DNA of 13,931 bases from CAZGKX01 sp964525945. Its GTDB lineage: Bacteria > Pseudomonadota > Gammaproteobacteria > Legionellales > Legionellaceae. The stretch spans positions 1 through 13,931 of the forward strand of contig CAZGKX010000064.1 of assembly GCA_964525945.1 (NCBI GenBank), given 5' to 3'. Under the pieces are notes generated by a model that worked only from the letters and a program-made list of their open reading frames with translations, had not been told where the DNA came from and did no database searches. A program made the position numbers and the translations under genes. This document shows positions 7,583-13,931 of this stretch, one piece after another (position 1 is the first letter of the stretch; the number at the start of each line of letters is the position of its first letter).

Positions 7583-8146
7583 TTAGGATGAGCTACGTGA
7601 ACGTTTAAGCAATACATAAACAGCTCCTGGACCGCCGTCACGGGCTAACGCGCTGTGGAATGCTAAAATTTCAGGAAATTGTTTGAGCCATTGGTGGACC
7701 AAATTTTTTAAAACGGGGGGGTCTCCTCGTAAACCGCCTTTGCCATGAATGATCAACAAGCAGCGATGATGGTGAGTTGTTTGTTGATCAATGAAGCTGC
7801 ATAAGACCGCGCGCGCGCGGTCAATTTTTAGGCCATGCAAATCAAGGCGCGCGTCGATATGAATTTTACCATTTTTTAGCTGTTTGAAACGTTTCAGGGG
7901 GAGTAGGGGGCTACCAAAAGATAAAACGGAATCAGCGTCTACGGTCTCAGTGCAATAATCTGACAGGGCTAAGGGTGGAGGCGAGGGGGGAGCGTATGTT
8001 GGTTTTTTTACAATTATGGGCGAAGAAATGGCCTGACGGGTCGTTAATGGAGCCGATTTTTTCATTTTATTCGGGTGCAAGGGTTTAACGGTACGCATTG
8101 CTTGACGAAACAGTTCTTTGTCTTCATCAGACACGTCATCAGCCAT
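7583..8146 (-). CDS. Smr/MutS2-domain protein (SmrA/SmrB type)
   Basis: A 187-residue protein. The N-terminal segment DEDKELFRQAMRTVKPL (7-23) resembles the start of E. coli SmrA (YdaL) and SmrB (YfcN). A proline-rich, probably disordered linker follows (about 33-70). The Smr domain runs about 98-182: LDLHGLKIDRARA (101-113), LLIIHGKGGLRGDP (130-143) and FHSALARDGGPGAVYVLLKR (163-182). Smr domains are nuclease or nucleic-acid-binding modules; E. coli SmrB cleaves mRNA between collided ribosomes, while SmrA is less well understood. The HGKG and GGPGAVYV ends look more like SmrA, but the intact DLHG catalytic motif is the SmrB-like state, so I give no symbol. It is the first gene of the cluster; udk begins within 10-70 bases. 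The initiator has no strong ribosome site. The family call is firm, the subtype is not. Confidence 0.88.
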   Translation of the reverse strand: MADDVSDEDKELFRQAMRTVKPLHPNKMKKSAPLTTRQAISSPIIVKKPTYAPPSPPPLALSDYCTETVDADSVLSFGSPLLPLKRFKQLKNGKIHIDARLDLHGLKIDRARAVLCSFIDQQTTHHHRCLLIIHGKGGLRGDPPVLKNLVHQWLKQFPEILAFHSALARDGGPGAVYVLLKRSRSSS

Positions 8147-8157
8147 AAAAGAAGGTA

Positions 8158-8207
8158 TTGCTGGAAAATTATCACCTTATGATACGGTTATAGGTTTCTT
8201 CCAGCAA
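8158..8207. repeat. 9-bp perfect inverted repeat upstream of the Smr gene
   Basis: TTGCTGGAA (8158-8166) and TTCCAGCAA (8199-8207) are exact reverse complements separated by 32 AT-rich bases. The repeat lies just upstream of the smr start (8146) and flanks the candidate smr -10 region. It could be a bipartite operator or form a hairpin in the mRNA leader; nothing distinguishes the two from sequence alone. Confidence 0.5.
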
Positions 8208-8227
8208 CTTATTCTTTAAACAAACGA

Positions 8228-8316
8228 CCGCGCTACGCGGGTAGTGCCTGCATAAAGATTTTTTAACCTCCCTACGGGCTGATTTAAAAAAATCACGGGC
8301 TATCGCGGACGCCGCG
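8228..8316. repeat. Hairpin-rich intergenic element
   Basis: Successive stems are packed here: CCGCG-CTA-CGCGG (8228-8240); GATTTTTT (8257-8264) pairing with AAAAAATC (8287-8294) around the small stem CCC-TAC-GGG (8270-8278); and CGCGG-ACG-CCGCG (8304-8316). The first and last stems use the same five-base arms in opposite order, so they could also pair with each other. This GC-rich patch in an AT-rich gap resembles a dispersed palindromic element, but no second copy is in the window and it does not match the element at 2054-2147. Confidence 0.45.
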
Positions 8317-8459
8317 CCTCAGCCTTCGGTTTTTCATGGTGCGCAACGCATGGAGGGTGAAAACAATTGACACTATCAAACTGTATTATCCCAATTTATT
8401 TATTACTGTCCTGAACTGTGTCGGTTTAAAGGAACTGCACCCAAATTTTATCCTCCAAG

Positions 8460-8468
8460 TGCTATACT
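8460..8468 (+). promoter_or_regulatory. Candidate extended -10 promoter of the giant gene
   Basis: TGCTATACT has the TGn extension and a near-consensus -10 hexamer, which can act without a good -35 box; none is seen at the right spacing. A start near 8475 would give a leader of about 50 nt ending in an AAGGG ribosome site (8511-8515) nine bases before the ATG. TATAAT at 8495-8500 is an alternative, but it also lacks a -35 box. Confidence 0.4.
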
Positions 8469-8524
8469 ACTGAATATATATAAGTCAATTTGATTATAAT
8501 CTGATTTTAGAAGGGTGTTGAATA

Positions 8525-11500
8525 ATGAAAATACACTTTAAGAACAACGACTATTCAAAAATAGAAGATTTAATTGAGCAATTATCCAATGAAGAACCTG
8601 CAAATGATCAATCCCATCCACTCATATTAGAATGTAAAGAGATTCAGCCCAGCGAGCTTGTTGATTTAATGGTTTCGTTGGCTAAAGAATCGAATCGATT
8701 TAACATTCGATTGTCGAGTAGGCTCCCTGAGGTAGAAGGTTACAATTCTTTGCTAGAAGATATGTATCTTGTACAAAAAAGACAAAAATTTTCAAAGAAA
8801 TTTGAGGGTAAAATTAAGACTGAGGGTGTTGAATATAAACCGGCTGCATCCTTTCGAAAAGCGAAAGTGAATTTGGTTAATCGCGTCAGCGGCGGAAAAT
8901 TAAATTTGCAAATGCAACAGCAGCAGCAACAGCAGCAACAACAGCAACAGCAGCAACAACAAAAAGCAAAGCACCGAAAACGACGAGATGCAGATCTGAT
9001 AGAAGAATCCCCAACAACAACGACAACAGTTTCCACAACCGAACTTGGTATACTTATCACCAAAGACAATATAGTAGAACATTTTAAAATCGCTTTTGAA
9101 CGTCTTCATCCCTCTTTGGCGGAGCATGCGGAAGCAATTTTAGAAAAAATATGGAATGAGCTAGTGGGTGAGGGAGCCGGATATATCACCGAATCGGATA
9201 GAACAATTAGACATATTCAATATACAGCAATGTTGAAAATTATTACGCATTATAAAGAATTTCGTGATGGCTTGGTTTTTGATAATTTGCCCGCAGGCTT
9301 TGAGTTCCAAACAACGGATGATGGCAAACATGTGCTTTGTTTTAATCATAATGCGTTAGCAAATAAAATCACACCTTTAACGCTTTCAATAGCCGATGAA
9401 ACCCAATCTCCAATGGGTACTTTTCGACAGTTTGTGTTGAATCAGATCGATTCGCCCTCAACGTTGCAAGCTGCTCTTGGGGTGAATAGCGAAGCTGAAA
9501 AACAATTCACACGATTAACCACGGCTTCAACCCCCTTACTTAAACGGCAAAATGCCTTTTACTTTTTTTTAAAACCTCCTCATGCTGAGGCGATTAAGCG
9601 ATTACTATCGTCTGAGGTATTTAAATTCGAAACACATCATTATCAAGGCCTTGGACAAATTCTCATTCAAACAGGGGAAACGGGGGTTCTTCTTTTTTTA
9701 CAACAGTTGCAGGCTTTAAAAAAGAAAGGTCGTTATGAAGCCGTTGAGAAAATTTTTCTGAAAAACACTGATGATTATATGCAATTAATGACCGATGACG
9801 GTATTGAAAACCTTGAGCGACTCACTCAATTAAGTGATGCTGAATGGGAGTGGTGGCAATCCCTCGTTACCCAACATCAAGTGGCAGGTGCACGGGTTAA
9901 CTTTAATGAATTATTTAATGCCTATCGTTATTTCCTGGATGAATTAAACACTTTAGGGTTAAAAGATAAACTCCCTCTTCGCAGTCCTTTTGAAGGTATT
10001 AAAAATATGAAAGTAGCGCTTGATCGCGCCTTGTATATTTTACAAAAATCGCCAGCTCCAGAGGAGCAACTCATTTATTTATCAGGCTTAGATTTTGGGC
10101 CGAATGGAGCTTACTACGCCTGTCGTTATGAACATTTTAAAATGGTCTCAAAAACCATGGGATTGACGCCAAAAAGTGGCGTTTTGTCCTATAATACTTT
10201 TATCTCTCCGCGGTTAAATAAGTTAAATTATTCAATCAGTGACAATGGTGACAATGGTGACAATAGCGACAATGATTTGTTAAATGTCGGTGATTTTAGT
10301 CCGTACGTCAAAAGATTTTATAAGTTAGTCTCAGGCGGTGTAGACAGTTTGCAAAGGTTAATTGATGATGAATTGATTGGTGCTGATCTAGACGCAACCA
10401 TCCAGTTTTTTTATCGGTATGCTGGTGAACAAGATGAGGCATTTTCCCTCGACGCGTATCAACGCATAGCAGAGTATATAGTCGCACTCGATGAATCAAC
10501 GACTAACAAACAATACATGTTATATGTTGCGGCTTTAGCCAGTGCGGGCCCGAGAGCAATAGACAAGATAACCGATCCTTATGCTGAATGTCTTGATTTT
10601 TTTTCAACAATATCTACATGGACGGATGATATTGAGGACGGTCTTAAAAAGTCAAACATCATTACGGATATTTGGCACACACTGCTTGAAAATTATAAAA
10701 ATATTAATGTTCAACAGAGACCAACATTGGGGGAGCTTAAACAAATATGGGATCTTATAACGCCTAATGCTAAAAACACATTAACAGAATTCAGAAGTGC
10801 ATTGCAGCTTTTAACCATTGCTGATGAAGTCGCGTACCCTATGCTCCAAGTCTATAAAGAACGCCTACAACAAGAAAAAGATGCAATCACCGCTATTAAA
10901 GCGTTTAACCTGTTTGATTTTAATACCTCAATTGGAGGTATTGCGAAAGAGCTCTATGGTGTCGAACATGAAAAGGGGAATCGTGAAGGATTATTTAAAG
11001 ATGATCACCTCACGGCCCAACGCATCCTGCTCCTCATGTCTCTTATGAGTGATGAGGTGGTGATTGATAAAAAGCAAGGTAATTTTATTACCTTAGGTAG
11101 TCATACGGCAAAACGTCTTAAAAATGACTTATGGAAAGAAAATCGCGATACATTTTTGTCGTTGCTTATCGAGATCAATGTGCTTAAATCCAATCAATTG
11201 CCTTCATTTCATGATCTTGATGTGATGATTGATAGGATTGCCAGTAAACAGAGTGAGTTTGCAGCGATGCGAGAAGAAGAGCGTAAAGCGGCTATGCTCA
11301 CCCTTATCGCAGAACAATTGCCTGAAACAAAAATAGGTAAGACTCTCGTTCCGGAATCAAAATTTAAATTGAGCAATGTTTTTAATGATTTTTTTAAACA
11401 GTATGATGTCGTGTCGGATATTAACGAAGTTTTGGATAATGATTGTGAGATTATCCGTGTTACAACGGTCCCTAAAAAGAACACGCTTGGGCAGATACCC

Positions 11501-13931
11501 ACCACTTCAAAAGCGGCTTACGTGCGTGTTGATCATTCCAACGAGGGGTGCGAGCTTTTCTTTTTACCCTTAAATGAAGCCGTTCGATTGGGATATCACG
11601 ATTGTTATGTTTGGAACAGTGAGGCTCAACAACTGTCATATATAAGCTCCAATGGTGAAACCCAGCAAACGATCAACCTAACTGATGTGAGTCGTTTTGC
11701 AGATATGGATTATTTAGCGGCGAATTTTCCAAGCACCCACTTAACGAAAGACCAAGTGAATTATTTAATCATTTCCAATGGTGGACACACTCGAGATTCC
11801 CTGTTTTATATTAATAAAGCCACTGGAGAATGTGTTCCTTTAAGGGTTAACCAAAGTCAACTTAATAAATTTGATACAGACATCAAATCGAGCCCTGTAC
11901 CGAGGAAATTATCGGAATATGAATTAGCGGAGATCACATTAAAGTTAGGGGAAGTTAAATCGCCCTTTGATAATAAACCCAAACAAACCATGATAAATAC
12001 TGCTGTTAATACAGCAGGAATCACCTTTGGCGTACCTACTGGAGCCAATGCCTATGCATTGTTAATGGGGCAATTTGAGGGAGTCGTTCAAGCAGTAAAA
12101 ACATTCCAAACGATCTCACTGCAAGAGCCACTTGTAGAAGAGGCTATTTTAGCGCAATTAAATGAAGTGGAAAAATCTCTCAAATCGGTGAATGCCTTTG
12201 TCCTTGAAAACATGTTAAAACAAACATTGGAAGGCAAAGAAGAATTCAAATTAATTCCGGATTATTTTAAAGCAAGATCCTTATCCCCCTTTGCTAATAG
12301 CGTTTTTAAAGAACGCTTTGAAACGGCGTTAAAGGTTTCTATTCGTTCGCTACAAACAGGGGACAGATCATTTAATGATTTTTTGCTTGCTCAATTAGGG
12401 TCTTTGGATGTTAACAAACCCTTGGTGGAAGCAGTGCAGGCATATGGGAAACGTTATGATGAGGTGAATGGGTTTATTAACAGTTTAATCCAATTAAAAA
12501 ATAATAATGAAACAGATTTCCGACGTTGTATAAAGTTTTTAAGTGATCAAAACAATCGCCGGTTAAACTTTAATAAATTAGCTGAAATACTGCCTACATT
12601 GGTTAAACAGATAAAAGTTCCTGTCTTTGAGCAATTAAAAGTCATCATGGCTGTGGTCAGTAATCATCCTAATTATGATACGAAAAAATTTGATAGAGCT
12701 GTTGGTGAATTAAGTCGATTAGCAGAGCATGAACTCAGCCCAGAAGCCAGCGCATTGTTGTTAAAGCTATCGTTTGAGCACAATTTAACACAAAATTCCC
12801 TCTTTCCTTTAAAAGAAATGGTGGACCTAAATGCAATTCGTGGTGTTGAGGTCGAGCAAACAGAGGCTTTATTTAAAAATTTAGTGCGTGTGATTCAAGC
12901 AGCAGGGAAGAACAATACCGATGCTCAACAAATAACGGATACCATTAAAACCACAACGTCAACTATTACCAATCGTTTGACAGCTACACCAGACATTGTT
13001 CCCCTGGTGAGTTCACTCTTAAAAGGATGTAAAAAAGGCACTTCAGAAGAGTTAGAACAATACAGAAGCATACTCTTAAATTTACCCTCAAATAACATCC
13101 ATGCTCAGCAATGGATTATTATTTTCACTGCATTAAGCGAACAAAAAGATGCAACTATTGAACAATTAAGTTCAGTTCAACAAGGGTTAATAACGCATAA
13201 CGTTGCATTAGAGCAGATCGCTCAATTGTTCAAATTTAAACCTTATCCAGGAGTGGAGCAATTAAATCAGCAGTTGCATAAATCACCCGAAGAATTGCAA
13301 GACTATATCAATCAATATGATTTGGATCCTAAAGGCAAGCGTAAAGACCCTGATGGTCAGCGTACCCCTCAAGAGATTATCGACGCACAATTTTCCACGG
13401 CCAATGTTGAAGCGGTGCTCATGGGGATTCAACATTTAGCGAACAATGAATTCTTAGATGAAGAACAGCAGTTTGATTTAGCCCAACAATTTATCTACTT
13501 AAATGCAATTGGGAAAGATTATCCGCTCCTAGTAAACGGCAAAACGTATGAAAATTTAACATCAACGAGCCGTACAGAGCTGCGAGAAATAGCGGATTAT
13601 CTGATACAAACCATACGCCAACCAGGGCTTGATCCTGCAGTTACTCGTAAATTGTATTTGCAATTATTGGCCGTTATGCGAGAGCAATACTTTCGTAGCA
13701 CAGGGATGTTGCCACATTCCACACAAATGTTGTCTTTGCTGACCTCGCTTGATAATCCTCATAATTTATTAATGCAAATTAACACGGGTGAAGGTAAAAG
13801 TATAACCACAGCCATGTTAGCCGCTTTACAATGGGTTAAAGGAGGCACGGTTGATGTTTGTACGGCTAATCGAAGTTTGGTCGAACAAGACTATTTAGAT
13901 AAAGGTGCCCTGAATTTTTTCACAAGCTTAG
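8525..13931 (+). CDS. Giant protein with SecA-type DEAD motor domain, 3'-incomplete
   Basis: One frame is open from this ATG to the window edge: 1802 codons, no stop. Residues 1-130 are mixed alpha/beta (start MKIHFKNNDYSKIEDLIEQL). Residues 131-146 are sixteen glutamines, then the basic cluster KAKHRKRR (147-154) and a Thr-rich linker (164-172). Residues about 175-1700 are mostly helical and not recognised, with a DNG/DNS repeat at 573-584. From about 1710 a SecA-like start appears: the Q-motif region STQMLSLL (Gln1734), the Walker A NTGEGKS (1753-1759, matching SecA RTGEGKT) and TVDVCTANRSLVEQDY (motif Ia, matching VHVVTVNDYLAQRD). In true SecA this Walker A lies near residue 100, so this is not the housekeeping translocase. 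No signal peptide or membrane helix is seen. An ATP-driven motor on a very large scaffold is the safe reading; a host-directed role is inference. AAGGG (8511-8515) supports the start. Confidence 0.85.
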   Translation, partial: MKIHFKNNDYSKIEDLIEQLSNEEPANDQSHPLILECKEIQPSELVDLMVSLAKESNRFNIRLSSRLPEVEGYNSLLEDMYLVQKRQKFSKKFEGKIKTEGVEYKPAASFRKAKVNLVNRVSGGKLNLQMQQQQQQQQQQQQQQQQKAKHRKRRDADLIEESPTTTTTVSTTELGILITKDNIVEHFKIAFERLHPSLAEHAEAILEKIWNELVGEGAGYITESDRTIRHIQYTAMLKIITHYKEFRDGLVFDNLPAGFEFQTTDDGKHVLCFNHNALANKITPLTLSIADETQSPMGTFRQFVLNQIDSPSTLQAALGVNSEAEKQFTRLTTASTPLLKRQNAFYFFLKPPHAEAIKRLLSSEVFKFETHHYQGLGQILIQTGETGVLLFLQQLQALKKKGRYEAVEKIFLKNTDDYMQLMTDDGIENLERLTQLSDAEWEWWQSLVTQHQVAGARVNFNELFNAYRYFLDELNTLGLKDKLPLRSPFEGIKNMKVALDRALYILQKSPAPEEQLIYLSGLDFGPNGAYYACRYEHFKMVSKTMGLTPKSGVLSYNTFISPRLNKLNYSISDNGDNGDNSDNDLLNVGDFSPYVKRFYKLVSGGVDSLQRLIDDELIGADLDATIQFFYRYAGEQDEAFSLDAYQRIAEYIVALDESTTNKQYMLYVAALASAGPRAIDKITDPYAECLDFFSTISTWTDDIEDGLKKSNIITDIWHTLLENYKNINVQQRPTLGELKQIWDLITPNAKNTLTEFRSALQLLTIADEVAYPMLQVYKERLQQEKDAITAIKAFNLFDFNTSIGGIAKELYGVEHEKGNREGLFKDDHLTAQRILLLMSLMSDEVVIDKKQGNFITLGSHTAKRLKNDLWKENRDTFLSLLIEINVLKSNQLPSFHDLDVMIDRIASKQSEFAAMREEERKAAMLTLIAEQLPETKIGKTLVPESKFKLSNVFNDFFKQYDVVSDINEVLDNDCEIIRVTTVPKKNTLGQIPTTSKAAYVRVDHSNEGCELFFLPLNEAVRLGYHDCYVWNSEAQQLSYISSNGETQQTINLTDVSRFADMDYLAANFPSTHLTKDQVNYLIISNGGHTRDSLFYINKATGECVPLRVNQSQLNKFDTDIKSSPVPRKLSEYELAEITLKLGEVKSPFDNKPKQTMINTAVNTAGITFGVPTGANAYALLMGQFEGVVQAVKTFQTISLQEPLVEEAILAQLNEVEKSLKSVNAFVLENMLKQTLEGKEEFKLIPDYFKARSLSPFANSVFKERFETALKVSIRSLQTGDRSFNDFLLAQLGSLDVNKPLVEAVQAYGKRYDEVNGFINSLIQLKNNNETDFRRCIKFLSDQNNRRLNFNKLAEILPTLVKQIKVPVFEQLKVIMAVVSNHPNYDTKKFDRAVGELSRLAEHELSPEASALLLKLSFEHNLTQNSLFPLKEMVDLNAIRGVEVEQTEALFKNLVRVIQAAGKNNTDAQQITDTIKTTTSTITNRLTATPDIVPLVSSLLKGCKKGTSEELEQYRSILLNLPSNNIHAQQWIIIFTALSEQKDATIEQLSSVQQGLITHNVALEQIAQLFKFKPYPGVEQLNQQLHKSPEELQDYINQYDLDPKGKRKDPDGQRTPQEIIDAQFSTANVEAVLMGIQHLANNEFLDEEQQFDLAQQFIYLNAIGKDYPLLVNGKTYENLTSTSRTELREIADYLIQTIRQPGLDPAVTRKLYLQLLAVMREQYFRSTGMLPHSTQMLSLLTSLDNPHNLLMQINTGEGKSITTAMLAALQWVKGGTVDVCTANRSLVEQDYLDKGALNFFTSL
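8915..8962 (+). repeat. CAG/CAA polyglutamine tract within the giant gene
   Basis: Sixteen consecutive CAG or CAA codons encode residues 131-146 of the giant protein. The two codons are mixed irregularly, so the tract is not a pure CAG microsatellite; mixed coding suggests either age or selection for glutamine itself. It is flanked by NLQM before it and KAKHRKRR after it. In the antisense frames it yields spurious poly-Leu and poly-Cys reading frames. Confidence 0.95.
10241..10276 (+). repeat. Short tandem repeat of a 9-base unit within the giant gene
   Basis: Two exact copies of GACAATGGT are followed by the variants GACAATAGC and GACAATGAT. They encode Asp-Asn-Gly/Ser/Asp units at residues 573-584. 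The unit length is a multiple of three, so copy-number change would keep the frame. It probably forms an acidic flexible loop between helical segments. Confidence 0.8.

Larger units (their letters stand above)
8147..8524. other. Gene-free intergenic region with hairpins and divergent promoters
   Basis: This 378-base gap separates the leftward smr cluster from the rightward giant gene, so it must contain divergent promoters. I see no credible coding frame or RNA gene. It contains a 9-bp inverted repeat (8158-8207), a run of GC-rich hairpins (8228-8316), and an AT-rich part leading to the giant gene with an extended -10 box (8460-8468). A perfect TTGACA at 8367-8372 has no -10 box at proper spacing. 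On the smr side, TTGCTG (8202-8207) and TATCAT (8179-8184), 17 bases apart on the minus strand, form a weak candidate promoter. Confidence 0.6.

Noticed and set aside
7803..7822. GCGCGCGCGCGG run as a Z-DNA or regulatory site
   Set aside because: It lies within the Smr domain coding sequence (DRARAV) and is explained by codon choice.
8367..8372. Perfect TTGACA as -35 of a promoter for the giant gene
   Set aside because: No -10-like hexamer at 16-18 bases; the only nearby one (TATTAT, 8384-8389) is 11 bases away.
8405..8446. Stretch resembling an insertion-sequence end (CTGTCCTGAACTGTGTCGG)
   Set aside because: It vaguely recalls IS3-type termini, but there is no partner inverted repeat, no target duplication and no transposase remnant.
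8740..9127. Minus-strand frames with poly-Cys and poly-Leu runs
   Set aside because: They are the antisense readings of the CAG/CAA polyglutamine tract in the giant gene.
10818..11573. Two plus-strand frames (10818-11048 and 11376-11573)
   Set aside because: Both lie inside the giant gene in another frame, which stays open throughout; neither has a recognisable motif.

Overview
The window looks like chromosomal DNA of an AT-rich gammaproteobacterium, probably an intracellular member of the Legionellales (Legionella, Coxiella, Aquicella, Berkiella or Rickettsiella type). This rests on ordinary gammaproteobacterial housekeeping genes (tRNA-Asp, ppiD, fabI, udk, an Smr protein) alternating with long eukaryotic-like genes (a tubulin-tyrosine-ligase-fold protein, an ankyrin protein, a giant polyglutamine-bearing protein) and with hairpin-rich intergenic elements. 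The placement is inference; no marker gene settles the genus.

Layout. Positions 1-84 hold the 3' part of tRNA-Asp(GTC) and its intrinsic terminator. At 124-1995 (+) is ppiD, the membrane-anchored periplasmic chaperone. At 2054-2147 is a GC-rich imperfect palindrome that looks like a dispersed intergenic repeat. At 2180-3157 (+) is a protein with the tubulin-tyrosine ligase (TTL) ATP-grasp signature. Converging on it, with a 25-nt gap, is an 892-residue ankyrin-repeat protein at 3183-5861 (-), which has a good sigma70-type promoter at 5900-5928. At 6075-8146 (-) is a tight cluster transcribed as smr -> udk -> fabI: an Smr-domain nuclease-like protein, uridine kinase, and enoyl-ACP reductase. 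The 378-nt gap at 8147-8524 holds inverted repeats, hairpins and a candidate promoter, but no gene.

From 8525 to the end of the window (+) one frame stays open for 1802 codons without a stop. It encodes an incomplete giant protein: an N-terminal region, a 16-residue polyglutamine tract followed by a basic cluster, about 1550 residues I cannot assign, and then, at the right edge, the start of a SecA-type DEAD motor domain (Q motif, TGEGKS Walker A and motif Ia). Its C-terminus lies outside the window.

How they work together. The smr-udk-fabI cluster and ppiD are core metabolism and envelope functions. The TTL-like, ankyrin and giant SecA-like genes are the accessory layer. They are plausible host-interaction (type IV effector-like) proteins, but no secretion signal or secretion system is visible here, so that role is inferred. 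The most unusual items are the TTL-fold enzyme and the giant SecA-motor protein.
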